Shown here: piece after piece, positions 36,919 through 46,098 of the stretch
Layout: each line of letters starts with the position of its first letter
Position numbering within the stretch: the first letter of the stretch is position 1
Origin: Mycobacterium intracellulare ATCC 13950
GTDB taxonomy: Bacteria; Actinomycetota; Actinomycetes; Mycobacteriales; Mycobacteriaceae
DNA length: 64,000 nt
Direction: 5' to 3'
Assembly (NCBI RefSeq): GCF_000277125.1
Contig: NC_016946.1
Coordinates: forward strand, 4,526,001 to 4,590,000
The notes under the pieces: model-generated
The model's input: only the letters and a program-made list of their open reading frames with translations
Databases searched by the model: none
What the model was told of the DNA's origin: nothing
Program-made: the position numbers and the translations under genes

Positions 36919-38181
36919 ATGAGCACACCGACCGTCGATCCGGAAACCGCGCAGGCCGTCAAGGTGTTCGCCGACCCCATCGCGTACGCCGACGAGCCGC
37001 GGCTGCATGCGGCGCTGGCGCACCTGCGCGCGCACGCACCGGTGTCGTTGGTCGACTGTCCGCCGTACCGGCCGTTCTGGGCGATCACCAAGCACGCCGA
37101 CGTCATGGAGATCGAGCGGGCCAACGACCTGTTCCTCAACGAGCCGCGGCCGCTGCTGGCCCCCGCCGAGGCCGACGACTTCGCGCGCGCCCAGCTGGAC
37201 GCCGGGATGGGCCTGCGCACCCTGATCCACATGGACGACCCCCGGCACCGGGTGGTGCGCGCGATCGGTGCCGACTGGTTTCGCCCCAAGGCCATGCGCG
37301 CGCTGAAGGTCAGGGTCGACGAGCTGGCCAAGAGCTACGTCGACAAGATGATGGCCGCGGGCGGCGAATGCGATTTCGTGCAGGAGGTCGCCGTGAACTA
37401 CCCGCTGTACGTGATCTTGTCGCTGCTGGGCCTGCCGGAATCGGATTTCCCGCGCATGCTCAGACTCACCCAGGAACTGTTCGGCGGCGACGACGAGGAG
37501 TTCAAGCGGGGCACCACGCCCGAGGAGCAGATGCAGATCCTGCTCGACTTCTTCGGCTACTTCAGCGATCTCACCGCGGCGCGGCGGGCCCACCCCACCG
37601 ACGACCTGGCGTCGGCGATCGCCAACGCGCGCGTCGACGGCGAGCCGCTGTCGGACGTCGACACGGCCTCCTACTACGTCATCATCGCGACCGCCGGGCA
37701 CGACACCACGAGCGCCACCATCGCCGGCGGGCTGCAGGCGCTGATCGAAAACCCCGACCAGCGCGCCCGGTTGACCGCCGACCCCGCACTGATGCCGCTG
37801 GCGACCGAGGAGATGATCCGCTGGGTGACGCCGGTCAAAGAGTTCATGCGCACCGCGGTCGCCGACACCGCCGTTCGCGGGGTGCCGATCGCCGCGGGCG
37901 AATCGGTGTATCTGTCCTACGTGTCGGCGAACCGCGACGAGGACGTGTTCGACGACCCGTTCCGGTTCGATGTCGGCCGAGACCCCAACAAGCACTTGGC
38001 CTTTGGCTACGGCGTGCACTTCTGCCTGGGGGCCGCGCTGGCCCGCATGGAGGTGAACAGCTTTTTCACCGAACTGTTGCCCCGGCTGGAGTCCGTCGAG
38101 TGCGCCGGGGAACCCGAACTCGTCGCCACCACGTTCGTGGGTGGTCTCAAGCACCTGCCGATTCGGTATTCGCTGCGTTAG
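36919..38181 (+). CDS. Cytochrome P450
   Basis: This 420-residue soluble P450 has the I-helix motif AGHDTTSATIAGG near residue 255, the K-helix EEMIRW, and the heme-binding loop FGYGVHFCLGAALARME with the axial cysteine near residue 371. The C-terminal GGLKHLPIRY resembles the sterol/lipid-oxidising mycobacterial CYPs, but the subfamily cannot be assigned. The start is ATG 36,919; ATG 36,889 is an in-frame alternative and neither has a strong ribosome binding site. No ferredoxin gene is adjacent. Its 3' end overlaps the convergent TetR gene by 35 bases. Confidence 0.9.
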   Translation: MSTPTVDPETAQAVKVFADPIAYADEPRLHAALAHLRAHAPVSLVDCPPYRPFWAITKHADVMEIERANDLFLNEPRPLLAPAEADDFARAQLDAGMGLRTLIHMDDPRHRVVRAIGADWFRPKAMRALKVRVDELAKSYVDKMMAAGGECDFVQEVAVNYPLYVILSLLGLPESDFPRMLRLTQELFGGDDEEFKRGTTPEEQMQILLDFFGYFSDLTAARRAHPTDDLASAIANARVDGEPLSDVDTASYYVIIATAGHDTTSATIAGGLQALIENPDQRARLTADPALMPLATEEMIRWVTPVKEFMRTAVADTAVRGVPIAAGESVYLSYVSANRDEDVFDDPFRFDVGRDPNKHLAFGYGVHFCLGAALARMEVNSFFTELLPRLESVECAGEPELVATTFVGGLKHLPIRYSLR

Positions 38182-38806
38182 CCCGATTGGTCTGGACGTG
38201 GAGGAAGCCGTCGACCGCCGCCAGCGCGCATTCGCGGTAGTCGAAATCGGGCAGGGTGGACAGGCGGCCGAGCACCAGGGGTCCGATGAGCATGGCGATC
38301 GCCCGGGATCGGTCCACCTCGCCCAGCTCGGCGGCCTCCGGGCTGTCGAAGATGACGTCGAACGGCTCCGCGTACTGCTGAGCGATCCGCTCGCGCAGGG
38401 TGGTGATCGCCGCGCTGTCGGCATTGGCGCTGTGCCGGGGTTCGGGCAGCCCCTCCAGGTCACGCCCCAGCGCCAGCCAGGACATCGCCGTCATGAGGGT
38501 GGGCGCGTGGGCCACGGATTCGGCCTGGGCCAACACCACCGCGACCAGCCGGTCCCGCAGCGATCCCTCGGCCGGCGGGGTCGGTGACGCCGGTATCAGG
38601 CTGTTGAAAGCCGCTGCCAGCAAGTCGTTTCCGCTCGGAAAGTGGCGATACAGGGTCGCCCTGGCCACGTTGGCGGTGCGGGTGACCGCGTCGACCGTCA
38701 CCGCGCTGGGACCCCCGGCCCGCAGCAGCGTGACGGCGGCGTCCAGCAGCCTGGCCCGCGACCTCGCGGGGCGCGGGTCGGTCGTCCCGGCGGTAATGGC
38801 GACCAC
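38147..38806 (-). CDS. TetR-family transcriptional regulator
   Basis: This 219-residue protein has an N-terminal helix-turn-helix (ARLLDAAVTLL then VTVDAVTRTANVARATLYRHF). The start is unclear. The frame-opening GTG at 38,806 overlaps a perfect AGGAGG, which would suit a start about 8 bases later, where only ATT is available. The 3' end overlaps the P450 tail by 35 bases in opposite orientation, so the two may interfere. Next to mftG on the same strand, it might control the mycofactocin operon or the P450; no target is evident. Confidence 0.87.
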   Translation of the reverse strand: MVAITAGTTDPRPARSRARLLDAAVTLLRAGGPSAVTVDAVTRTANVARATLYRHFPSGNDLLAAAFNSLIPASPTPPAEGSLRDRLVAVVLAQAESVAHAPTLMTAMSWLALGRDLEGLPEPRHSANADSAAITTLRERIAQQYAEPFDVIFDSPEAAELGEVDRSRAIAMLIGPLVLGRLSTLPDFDYRECALAAVDGFLHVQTNRANAANTESAGA

Positions 38807-38824
38807 CTCCTGTCTGAGACGAGA

Positions 38825-40270
38825 CTATCGGGTCGAAACGAATTCTGACGCCCGGTGCCCGATCATCACGATGGTGGCGTGCGGACCGCGGCTGGTGATC
38901 GTGGGCAGGACCGAGCCGTCGATCACCCACAGGTTGTCGATGCCGTAGACCCGGCACAGGGGGTCGACGACGGCCCGCGGGTCGCCGTCGACACCCATCG
39001 GCGCGGTGCCGCACAGATGCTGCGAGGTGGACCAGACCGCCGTCGCGGAACCGATTGTGCTGCCGGCCAATTCGTGGGCCAAGTCGATGCCCCGGCGCAG
39101 GTCCGCGACGTCGTCGGGCTCGCTGTCGTAGCGGTGCTCGATGCGCGGCGCCACGTCGGGATCCGGCGAGACCAGCGTGATGCGGCCCCGCGCGCGCGGT
39201 TGCATGAGGGCCACCCCGATGTGCGGCCAATCGGCGTGCCCGGCGGTGCCGTCGCCGGTCATCGCCACGAATCCACCGGTGTACGGCCTGATCTCGAGGC
39301 CGTCGGCCGTGCTCAGCACCACCTCGAGCACCGGGCGCCCGGGGGCCACCGTCCAGTCGGTGGGCAGCACCCACTCGGCGTGATCGCTGAACGACGCCCC
39401 CACCGGCAGCGCCGCGACCACCGGCACCCCGGCGGCCGCCAGCGCGTCGGGGTCGCCGATGCCCGAGAGCATGAGGAGATGCGCCGTTTCAATGGCGCCG
39501 CCGCACAACACGATTCGGTCGGCAGTGAACACGGTGTGGCCGTCCGGCCCGATCGCGTCCACGCCCACCGCGACGCTCCCGGCGAAGCGCAGCCGCACCG
39601 CCCGGGTCCGCGCGTGCAGGCGCAGGTTCGGCCGGCTCAGCGCCGGGATGAGATACGCGGTGCCGGACCCCCTGCGCACGCCGTCGACGATGTTGAGCGG
39701 GACGGCGCCTATCCCCGAAATTGGTTCAGCCGCAACGTCGTTGAGGTCGGCGATCCAGCCGAATCCGGCGCGCTGGGCGGCGGTGATGAAACGCTCCGTG
39801 GTTCCCGTCATCTCGTGGGTGCGGCGCACCAGGATGGGGCCGCTGTCGCCGTGGGCGGGACCGTCGAAGTCCAGGTCGGTCTCGATGGCCCGGAAGCTGT
39901 CCAGCACCTCGGACCATCCCCAGCCCGGTAGGCCGATGCGGTCGAAGTCGCGGGGCAATCCGCGGCAGAAGTAGCCGCCGTTGATGGCTCCCGATCCGCC
40001 CACCGTGGCCCCCCGCACCAGGGGGTGCTGGCGGACGGGTTCGTCGGTGAGGTGGGTCTGATAGCGCCGGACCAGGGGGCTGCCGACGCCGATCGGCAGC
40101 TGCAGACCGTTGGCGGTCTGGGCGAGCAGGCCCGGATCGTCGAGGGCGGGGCCCGTCTCGAGGACGGTGACCGTGCGGTCCGCGTCGGCGGAAAGGCGTT
40201 CGGCGACAACCGATCCAGCACTGCCGGCGCCGACGATCAGCACATCGCTGTGCGAGACGGCTGCGGTCAA
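38825..40270 (-). CDS. mftG: Mycofactocin-system GMC oxidoreductase MftG
   Basis: This 481-residue flavoprotein of the GMC family has the FAD motif VLIVGAGSAGSVVAERLS at the N-terminus, the GMC signature VRGATVGGSGAINGGYFCRG near residue 85, and the C-terminal DGSVLPTITSRGPHATIVM. It corresponds to Rv0697. MftG is reported to reoxidise mycofactocinol and pass electrons to respiration. TTG 40,270 is the only start that retains the complete FAD motif without running into mftF, and it lies 9 bases after the mftF stop. The 717-residue open frame upstream is a shadow of mftF. Confidence 0.9.
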   Translation of the reverse strand: MTAAVSHSDVLIVGAGSAGSVVAERLSADADRTVTVLETGPALDDPGLLAQTANGLQLPIGVGSPLVRRYQTHLTDEPVRQHPLVRGATVGGSGAINGGYFCRGLPRDFDRIGLPGWGWSEVLDSFRAIETDLDFDGPAHGDSGPILVRRTHEMTGTTERFITAAQRAGFGWIADLNDVAAEPISGIGAVPLNIVDGVRRGSGTAYLIPALSRPNLRLHARTRAVRLRFAGSVAVGVDAIGPDGHTVFTADRIVLCGGAIETAHLLMLSGIGDPDALAAAGVPVVAALPVGASFSDHAEWVLPTDWTVAPGRPVLEVVLSTADGLEIRPYTGGFVAMTGDGTAGHADWPHIGVALMQPRARGRITLVSPDPDVAPRIEHRYDSEPDDVADLRRGIDLAHELAGSTIGSATAVWSTSQHLCGTAPMGVDGDPRAVVDPLCRVYGIDNLWVIDGSVLPTITSRGPHATIVMIGHRASEFVSTR

Positions 40271-40278
40271 GGCGGCGG

Positions 40279-41697
40279 CTAACTGCGGATCTGGGGTTTC
40301 AGGGCGCGCACGTTGCGCTCCCGTAGCACACCCCACCACAACCCGAGACCGTACGCCAGGTCGTCGACGCGCTTGAGCACCAGATAGGTCGGCAGCCCGA
40401 TCGGTTCGACGTCGTCGCCGACGGCGTCCCGGCGGCGCAGCCAGTCGACCACCCCGTCCATGACGGCCGCGACCAGTACCACCCGCCGGAAGTGCCGCGA
40501 CATGGTCGCGGCCATCAGCGCCAGCGGCCAGTAGTGCCGGCACAGCGCCGACGCCAGCTGCAGCGCCGCCGACCACAGGCCGCGGCCCGCGATCATGGCG
40601 ACATCGGTCATCGACGTCTCCGCGCTGCGCATCGCCCGCGCGATGCGCCGCCCCGTCAGGACGGCCAGCACGATGGACGCCAGCCGCGACAGCGTGGACC
40701 CGAAGGCCATCAGCGTCCAGGTCATCAGCGCCCAGCCGGAGATCACCACCGGCGCCGTCTTGTCCGGGTGGCGCACCGACAGCGGGGCGGCCGAGCCGCC
40801 ATAAAATGCTTTGCGCGCGAGCCAATCCCGCAATTCGGTGCGGTGGTCGTGGGCCACCAGCGCGATCGGCTCGTAACGCAGCCGGACGCCCGACTCGATC
40901 AGCCGCCAGCACAGGTCGACGTCCTCGCCGGACTGCAACGTCTCGTCGAACCCGCCGACCTCCCGGATGGCCGAGCACCGACAGATGATGGCCGCGCTGG
41001 GGACATACGACACCGTGCTGTGGGGCAACACCGGGGCCTCGCGCTCACCGAGGTCGAGCGAGGAGTGCACGGCCTCGTAGCGCGCCACCACGTTCTCGTT
41101 GTGCGACAGGCCGACGATGCGCGGCGCGACCAGGCCGACGGTGGGGTCGCAGAAGTGACCGAGCAGGGCCTCCAGCCAGCCCCGGCGCGGCGCGACGTCG
41201 GAATCCAGGAACGCCACGAAGTCCGTCCGGCAGGCCGCCAGCCCGGTGTTGCGGGCCGCCGCCGGGCCCTTGCTGCGGTGGTGGCGCAACACCTCGATGT
41301 CGCAGTGCGCGCCGACGAAGTCTTCGGGCTCGACGGCGTTGAACGAGCCGTCGTCGACCACGACGACGCGCAGCCCGCGCAGCGAGCTCACCAGCCGGCG
41401 CACGCCAGAAAGGTTGTTGCGCACCGGGATTACCACGGTCACGTCGTGGTGCGACGGCCCGCCGGCGGGCCTGGGATGCGCGACCGTGGCGTCCAGCAGG
41501 GTGCGGGCGAGCTGGGCGCTGAGGTCGTCGCGCACCTTCAGCCGGCCGTCGCAGAGCATGTCCTGTGCCGCCGGGGCCAGCTTCAGCAGCCGGGTCGGCG
41601 AACCGCCGAGCAGCGCCGAGCCGTCGCCGAGCACCCGCACGCGGCGGTCGACCTGGACCGCGAAGCCGTCGGGCAGCCGGGGCGCCGAGGAGGTCAT
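40279..41697 (-). CDS. mftF: Mycofactocin glycosyltransferase MftF
   Basis: This 472-residue protein has a GT2 domain: [28 protein letters not shown], and [20 protein letters not shown] with the D-x-D metal site. [10 protein letters not shown] follows, with hydrophobic segments in the last 150 residues. It adds beta-1,4-linked glucose units to premycofactocin. It corresponds to Rv0696. ATG 41,697 overlaps the mftE stop (ATGA). Confidence 0.93.
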   Translation of the reverse strand: MTSSAPRLPDGFAVQVDRRVRVLGDGSALLGGSPTRLLKLAPAAQDMLCDGRLKVRDDLSAQLARTLLDATVAHPRPAGGPSHHDVTVVIPVRNNLSGVRRLVSSLRGLRVVVVDDGSFNAVEPEDFVGAHCDIEVLRHHRSKGPAAARNTGLAACRTDFVAFLDSDVAPRRGWLEALLGHFCDPTVGLVAPRIVGLSHNENVVARYEAVHSSLDLGEREAPVLPHSTVSYVPSAAIICRCSAIREVGGFDETLQSGEDVDLCWRLIESGVRLRYEPIALVAHDHRTELRDWLARKAFYGGSAAPLSVRHPDKTAPVVISGWALMTWTLMAFGSTLSRLASIVLAVLTGRRIARAMRSAETSMTDVAMIAGRGLWSAALQLASALCRHYWPLALMAATMSRHFRRVVLVAAVMDGVVDWLRRRDAVGDDVEPIGLPTYLVLKRVDDLAYGLGLWWGVLRERNVRALKPQIRS

Positions 41698-42425
41698 GTC
41701 AGCATCCCGTCGGGGCCGGGTCCCCAGCGGGCGACGCGGCGGACACACTCGTCGACCATCTCGGCGACGATGCGCTCGCCCTCGGCGGCGGTGGCGGTGG
41801 TCGGGTCGCCCAAAACGCCGACCGGGCTGACCGCCGCGACTCCCCCGCGGCGCATCGACCCGAGCAACTCCGGCAACGGTGCGGTGTTGCCGGCGCGCCA
41901 CTGGTCGGTCCGGACATCGGCCGGCGAGATATGCAGCAACACCGATGTTTCGGTATGCCCGGCGTGGGCGTCACCGCCGGGGGCCACACAGGGGCACCAC
42001 CCGGCGTCGCGGCCCTCGGCGCGCAGCCTGGCCACCGCGGCGCCCAGCGCGGCGACGTTGCCGCCGTGGCCGTTGACGAAGACCAGGCGCCGGGCCCACG
42101 TGCCCGCCGACCTGCCGTACTCGACCAGCAGCAGCGTCAGCGCCTCGGTGCCGAGCGAGATCGTCCCGGCAAAGCTCTGGTGCTCGCCGCTCGCGCCGTA
42201 GGCGATGGCCGGCGCCACCAGCCACCCGTCGCCGAGGCGCGCGCGAGCGCGCCGGGCGACCGCCGTCGCGATCCGGGTGTCGGTGTCCAGCGGCAGGTGC
42301 GGCCCGTGTTGCTCGGTCGAACCCAGCGGAATCATGACCGATGCCGCCGTGCCGGACAGCTGGCTCGACGTCGCTGTTCCTAGTTCGCCGAGTACGGGCA
42401 CTCGGTGATGGTAGGACGAATTCAC
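41694..42425 (-). CDS. mftE: Mycofactocin precursor peptidase MftE (creatininase family)
   Basis: This 243-residue metallopeptidase has creatininase signatures [31 protein letters not shown] and [11 protein letters not shown]. It releases the C-terminal Val-Tyr-derived part from the MftC-modified MftA peptide. I chose GTG 42,425 ([15 protein letters not shown]); it overlaps the stop of a 29-codon frame upstream by 4 bases. It corresponds to Rv0695. A 163-bp lower-GC gap separates it from mftD, the only large gap in the mft operon. Confidence 0.92.
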   Translation of the reverse strand: MNSSYHHRVPVLGELGTATSSQLSGTAASVMIPLGSTEQHGPHLPLDTDTRIATAVARRARARLGDGWLVAPAIAYGASGEHQSFAGTISLGTEALTLLLVEYGRSAGTWARRLVFVNGHGGNVAALGAAVARLRAEGRDAGWCPCVAPGGDAHAGHTETSVLLHISPADVRTDQWRAGNTAPLPELLGSMRRGGVAAVSPVGVLGDPTTATAAEGERIVAEMVDECVRRVARWGPGPDGMLT

Positions 42426-42588
42426 CTGGCGTGCACCAATTGTTGAAGCTTGAAAATAACTTTTTTTCCGCGCCGTTCATCGGTCATTCGAATTGTCGGC
42501 TCGTTCGTCACGGTTACCCCGCCCGTACCACGATTTCCGTGGCCGTCAAATAATTCCGACAAAGCCGCCCTGGATAGCCCGGCTTTCG

Positions 42589-43776
42589 TTATCCGCCGGC
42601 CGGCGGCACACCCAGCGCCCGGGTGAAACCGGGCGGCACCAGGATGTCGCCGGGCCCGAGGTCGTGGATCGAGGAATGTCCCAGACCCATCAGGGCCGAG
42701 TCGATGCCGCCACGCAAAATGTCGAGGACGTTCTCCACGCCCGGTTGGCCCGCCGCGGCCAGGCCCCACAGGTACGCCCGGCCGATCATCACCGCGCGCG
42801 CCCCCAGCGCCACGGCCTTCACGACGTCGCTGCCGCGCCGGATGCCGCCGTCGAGCAGCACCTCGACCTGATCGCCGACGGCCGCGGCGATCGCCGGCAG
42901 GGCGCGGATCGAGGCCGGGGTGCCGTCCAGGTTATTGCCACCGTGATTCGACACCGAGATCGCCGAAACCCCCGCGTCCACAGCCCTTTTGGCGTCATCG
43001 ACGCGGATCACGCCCTTGAGCATGAACGGCCCGCCCCACAGTTCGCGAAGCCAGGCGATGTCTTCCCAGGTCGGCGGCGGGGTGCCCATCCACTCGCCGT
43101 AGGCCGCGAAGAACGGGGGCCCGGGCTCGCCGCGGCGGCCCTGGTTGGGCACCCGCAGCTCCGGCGGCCGCATGGTCTTCGCCCACTGCAGAAACCACCG
43201 CGGCTTGGTGATCACCTCCGGGCTCATCTTCAGGATGGTTTTGAGGTCCATCTTCTCCGGGATCGAGGGGCTGCCCCAGTCCCGGCCGTGCGAGAAGCTC
43301 CAGTCGGTGGTGACGATCAGGCCCGCCGCGCCGGCCGCCCGGGCGCGCTCGACCCGCGCCGCGATCGCGTCGCGGTCACCCAGCCAGTACAGCTGGAAGA
43401 ACAGCTTGGGGTTCGCCGCGATGACCTCTTCGATCGGCTTGCTGGCGAACGAGGACAGGCCCATGGCGGTGCCGCGGGCGGCGGCGGCCCGCGCGACGGC
43501 CACCTCGCCGTCGGGGTGCACGGCCTGCACGCCGGTCGGTGAGATCAGGACGGGCATCGAAATGTCCTGCCCCATAACGCTGGTCGACATGTCGCGCTTG
43601 GCCGGCGCGCCGACGACGTGGGGCGCGAAACCGAGCTCACCGAAGGCTTCGACGTTGTCGGAAACGGTGATTCCCTTTTCGCTGGCCGAAATCAACGACG
43701 AATAGGCCGATTTCGGCAGCCGGCGCTTGGCGCGTTGCTGCGCGATGGCAACGGTTTCAAACCATTTCTCGGCCAT
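42589..43776 (-). CDS. mftD: Premycofactocin synthase MftD (FMN-dependent, lactate dehydrogenase-like)
   Basis: This 395-residue FMN TIM-barrel protein of the alpha-hydroxyacid oxidase family has SMPVLISPTGVQAVHPDGE, SVSNHGGNNLDGTPASIRAL (active-site His) and LLDGGIRRGSDVVKAVALGA. In the pathway it oxidatively deaminates the aminated lactam from MftE to give premycofactocin. It was formerly LldD1 (Rv0694). ATG 43,776 matches the family start (MAEKWFETVAIAQQ); GTG 43,782 would overlap mftC. Confidence 0.94.
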   Translation of the reverse strand: MAEKWFETVAIAQQRAKRRLPKSAYSSLISASEKGITVSDNVEAFGELGFAPHVVGAPAKRDMSTSVMGQDISMPVLISPTGVQAVHPDGEVAVARAAAARGTAMGLSSFASKPIEEVIAANPKLFFQLYWLGDRDAIAARVERARAAGAAGLIVTTDWSFSHGRDWGSPSIPEKMDLKTILKMSPEVITKPRWFLQWAKTMRPPELRVPNQGRRGEPGPPFFAAYGEWMGTPPPTWEDIAWLRELWGGPFMLKGVIRVDDAKRAVDAGVSAISVSNHGGNNLDGTPASIRALPAIAAAVGDQVEVLLDGGIRRGSDVVKAVALGARAVMIGRAYLWGLAAAGQPGVENVLDILRGGIDSALMGLGHSSIHDLGPGDILVPPGFTRALGVPPAGG

Positions 43777-43778
43777 TG

Positions 43779-44990
43779 TCACACCGGGCTTTCATTACAC
43801 AGGCGCGCCGGCGGCGCCGCGGGCGTGACCGTCGGTGGCCGCAGCGACAACGTGAGCGGCACCGGTTGGCGGATGCGCTTGCCGCGGGAGTGGTCGGCCC
43901 GGGGGCGCGGCGTCTCGCGGTCGTGCGCCAGCGCCGACGCGCTGTGGCCCTGGACGCATTCGGGGTCCGGCCCGTCCAGCGGCAGGCCGGTGAAGAACTT
44001 GGCCGCCATGCAGCCGCCCCGGCAGCTGTCGTAATGCCCGCAACTGCCGCAGGCGCCCGCCGACTGCGGTTCGCGCAGCTCGCGGAACAACGGGGCGTTC
44101 TTCCACACGTTGTCAAAGCCGCCGTCCGACAGCACGTTTCCGGCCAGGAAGCGGTCATGGATGGCGAACGGGCACGCGTACACGTCGCCGACGGGGTCGA
44201 TCAGGCACACGACGCGGCCCGCGCCGCACATGTTCAGGCCGGCCAGCGCGCCGGACTGACCGAGCGGGGCCAGGTGGAAGAAGGAGTCGCCGGTGAGCAC
44301 CCGCTCGCCCTTGGCGACCAGCCAGTCGTACAGCTGGACCTGCTGGTCGGCGGTGGGGTGCAGCTCCTCCCAGACATCGGCGCCGCGCCCGGACGGGCGC
44401 AGCCGGGTGATCCGCAGCGTGGCGCCGTAACGGCTTGCCAGCGCGGCGAATTCGTCGAGCTGGTCGACGTTGTGCCGCGTGACGACCACCGAGATCTTGG
44501 CGTCTTTGAAGCCGGCGTCGGCCAGGTTTTCCAGCGCCCGCACCGCCATGTCGAACGACCCGGGTCCACGCACCGCGTCATTGACCTCGGCGGTGGCGCC
44601 GTCCAGCGAGATCTGGACGTCGACGTAGTCGCTGGCCGCCAACCGCGCGGCGACCTCGGGCGTGATCCGGACGCCGTTGGTGGAGAACTTGACGCCGACG
44701 TGATGGGCGGTCGCGTAGTCGACGAGCTCCCAAAAGTCCGGGCGCACAGTGGGTTCCCCACCACCGATGTTGACGTAGAACACCTGCATGCGTTCCAGCT
44801 CGTCGATGATGTCCATGCACTGACGGGTGGACAGCTCGCGCGGATCCCGCTTGCCCGACGACGACAGGCAGTGCACGCAGGCCAGGTTGCAGGCGTAGGT
44901 GAGCTCCCAGGTGAGGCAGATGGGGGCGTCGAGCCCGTGCTCGAACTGCTCGATCAGCCGCGGTACGGCCGCTTGGGTCGGTGCGGTCAT
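43779..44990 (-). CDS. mftC: Mycofactocin radical SAM maturase MftC
   Basis: This 403-residue radical SAM/SPASM protein has the cluster motif CX3CX2C in TYACNLACVHCLSS near residue 33, the GGEPT motif, and SPASM cysteines in MCGAGRVVCLIDPVGDVYACPF-like and ACGSCGHYDSCRGGCMAAKF regions. It decarboxylates the C-terminal Tyr of MftA and joins it to Val. The last 60 residues are an Arg/Pro-rich tail. ATG 44,990 overlaps the mftB stop. It corresponds to Rv0693. Confidence 0.95.
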   Translation of the reverse strand: MTAPTQAAVPRLIEQFEHGLDAPICLTWELTYACNLACVHCLSSSGKRDPRELSTRQCMDIIDELERMQVFYVNIGGGEPTVRPDFWELVDYATAHHVGVKFSTNGVRITPEVAARLAASDYVDVQISLDGATAEVNDAVRGPGSFDMAVRALENLADAGFKDAKISVVVTRHNVDQLDEFAALASRYGATLRITRLRPSGRGADVWEELHPTADQQVQLYDWLVAKGERVLTGDSFFHLAPLGQSGALAGLNMCGAGRVVCLIDPVGDVYACPFAIHDRFLAGNVLSDGGFDNVWKNAPLFRELREPQSAGACGSCGHYDSCRGGCMAAKFFTGLPLDGPDPECVQGHSASALAHDRETPRPRADHSRGKRIRQPVPLTLSLRPPTVTPAAPPARLCNESPV

Positions 44991-45310
44991 TGATGGTCCT
45001 CCCGGGGCACCAGCATCTTGGAGTCGACGAGCACACCCAGCGCGTGCAGGTAGGGACCCTGCCCCGCGTCGTCGATGCCCGCCGCGCGACAAGCGGAGCG
45101 GACGTCGGGGTGCTCGGCCAGCGACTGCACCACCGTGAGGATGGTGCGGTTCTTCAAAAACGACAGCTTGCGGGTGCCGAAGTGATAGAGCAGCGCGCCG
45201 AACGGTTCCGGCCGCACCGCCACCTGCGGGTGCAGTCGCCAGCCGCGATCAGGATCGAACACGGTGTCGCCGGCGGGGCGAGCCGTTTCGGCCTGCGCGG
45301 GCGCAGGCAC
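44987..45310 (-). CDS. mftB: Mycofactocin chaperone MftB (RRE protein)
   Basis: This small protein of about 107 residues carries a PqqD-like RiPP recognition element: LHPQVAVRPEPFGALLYHFG, RKLSFLKNRTILTVVQSL. It delivers MftA to MftC. GTG 45,310 avoids overlap with mftA and has GGGG about 10 bases ahead. GTG 45,328 is an in-frame alternative that would overlap mftA by 16 bases. Confidence 0.9.
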   Translation of the reverse strand: MPAPAQAETARPAGDTVFDPDRGWRLHPQVAVRPEPFGALLYHFGTRKLSFLKNRTILTVVQSLAEHPDVRSACRAAGIDDAGQGPYLHALGVLVDSKMLVPREDHQ

Positions 45311-45312
45311 GG

Positions 45313-45402
45313 TCAGTAGACCCCGCACATGCCGTCGATGGACACCTCTTCGACCAGGGTCTCGGTGACGAGCTGGGTGTCAGTTTCGGTCTCGTGGTCC
45401 AC
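45313..45402 (-). CDS. mftA: Mycofactocin precursor peptide MftA
   Basis: This tiny gene encodes 29 residues from GTG 45,402: an acidic leader ([19 protein letters not shown]) followed by the conserved core ending IDGMCGVY. The terminal Val-Tyr is the part converted into mycofactocin. GAAAGGCAAGG lies just upstream as a ribosome binding site. It corresponds to Rv0691A. The frame stays open far upstream across mftR, but those extra residues are antisense to mftR. Confidence 0.95.
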   Translation of the reverse strand: MDHETETDTQLVTETLVEEVSIDGMCGVY

Positions 45403-45465
45403 GGGGCCTTGCCTTTCGTCGGGTCTTGACAACGATGGGGTCTGAGTCACACTCGCCGCCAGAAT
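45403..45465. promoter_or_regulatory. mftA-mftR divergent control region
   Basis: Only 63 bases separate the mftA GTG and the mftR ATG. GGGTCT occurs twice 17 bases apart (45,421 and 45,438), each followed by a GA-containing half-site (TTGACA and GAGTCA). TGAGTCA is an odd palindrome. These are candidate MftR contacts; no clean promoter hexamer pair can be assigned. Confidence 0.4.
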
Positions 45466-46098
45466 ATGGCATCGAGTGCCGAAATGGAAGGGCGGGGTCC
45501 GAAGATGCCGCAGCCGCGGGTGGGCAGGCGCCGCTCGACCACGCCGGCCCATATCACCGACGTGGCCATCGACCTGTTCACCGCCCGCGGTTTCGCCGAC
45601 GTGAGCGTCGACGACGTCGCCCACGCCGCCGGCATCTCCCGCCGCACGCTCTTTCGCTACTACGCGTCCAAGAACGCCATCCCGTGGGGCGATTTCGACA
45701 CTCACCTCGCCCACCTCCGCGACCTGCTCGACAACGTGGATTCCCGGGTGCGCCTGGGCGATGCCCTGCGCGCGGCGTTGTTGGCGTTCAACACCTTTGA
45801 CGAGTCCGAGACCGCCCGCCATCGCCAGCGCATGCGGGTGATCCTGCAAACCGCTGAGCTGCAGGCCTATTCGATGACGATGTACGCCGGCTGGCGCGAG
45901 GTGATCGCCGGGTTCGTGGCCCGCCGCTGCGATTGCAAGACAACCGACCTGCTGCCGCAGACCGCCGCCTGGACGATGCTGGGGGTGGCGCTGTCGGCCT
46001 ACGAACACTGGCTCAGCGATGAGTCCGTCCCGCTGCCGGTCGCCCTGGGCAATGCCTTCGACGTGGTCGGCGCGGGGCTCAACGAGCTGGACACTTGA
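45466..46098 (+). CDS. mftR: Mycofactocin system TetR-family regulator MftR
   Basis: The protein has 210 residues, with the DNA-binding block [20 protein letters not shown] then [20 protein letters not shown], and [19 protein letters not shown], which is diagnostic of MftR (Rv0691c). In other mycobacteria MftR represses mft genes and is released by long-chain acyl-CoA. Possible starts are ATG 45,466, 45,484 and 45,505; the last begins PQPRVGRRR, nearest to the conserved region. It is divergent from mftA. Confidence 0.92.
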   Translation: MASSAEMEGRGPKMPQPRVGRRRSTTPAHITDVAIDLFTARGFADVSVDDVAHAAGISRRTLFRYYASKNAIPWGDFDTHLAHLRDLLDNVDSRVRLGDALRAALLAFNTFDESETARHRQRMRVILQTAELQAYSMTMYAGWREVIAGFVARRCDCKTTDLLPQTAAWTMLGVALSAYEHWLSDESVPLPVALGNAFDVVGAGLNELDT

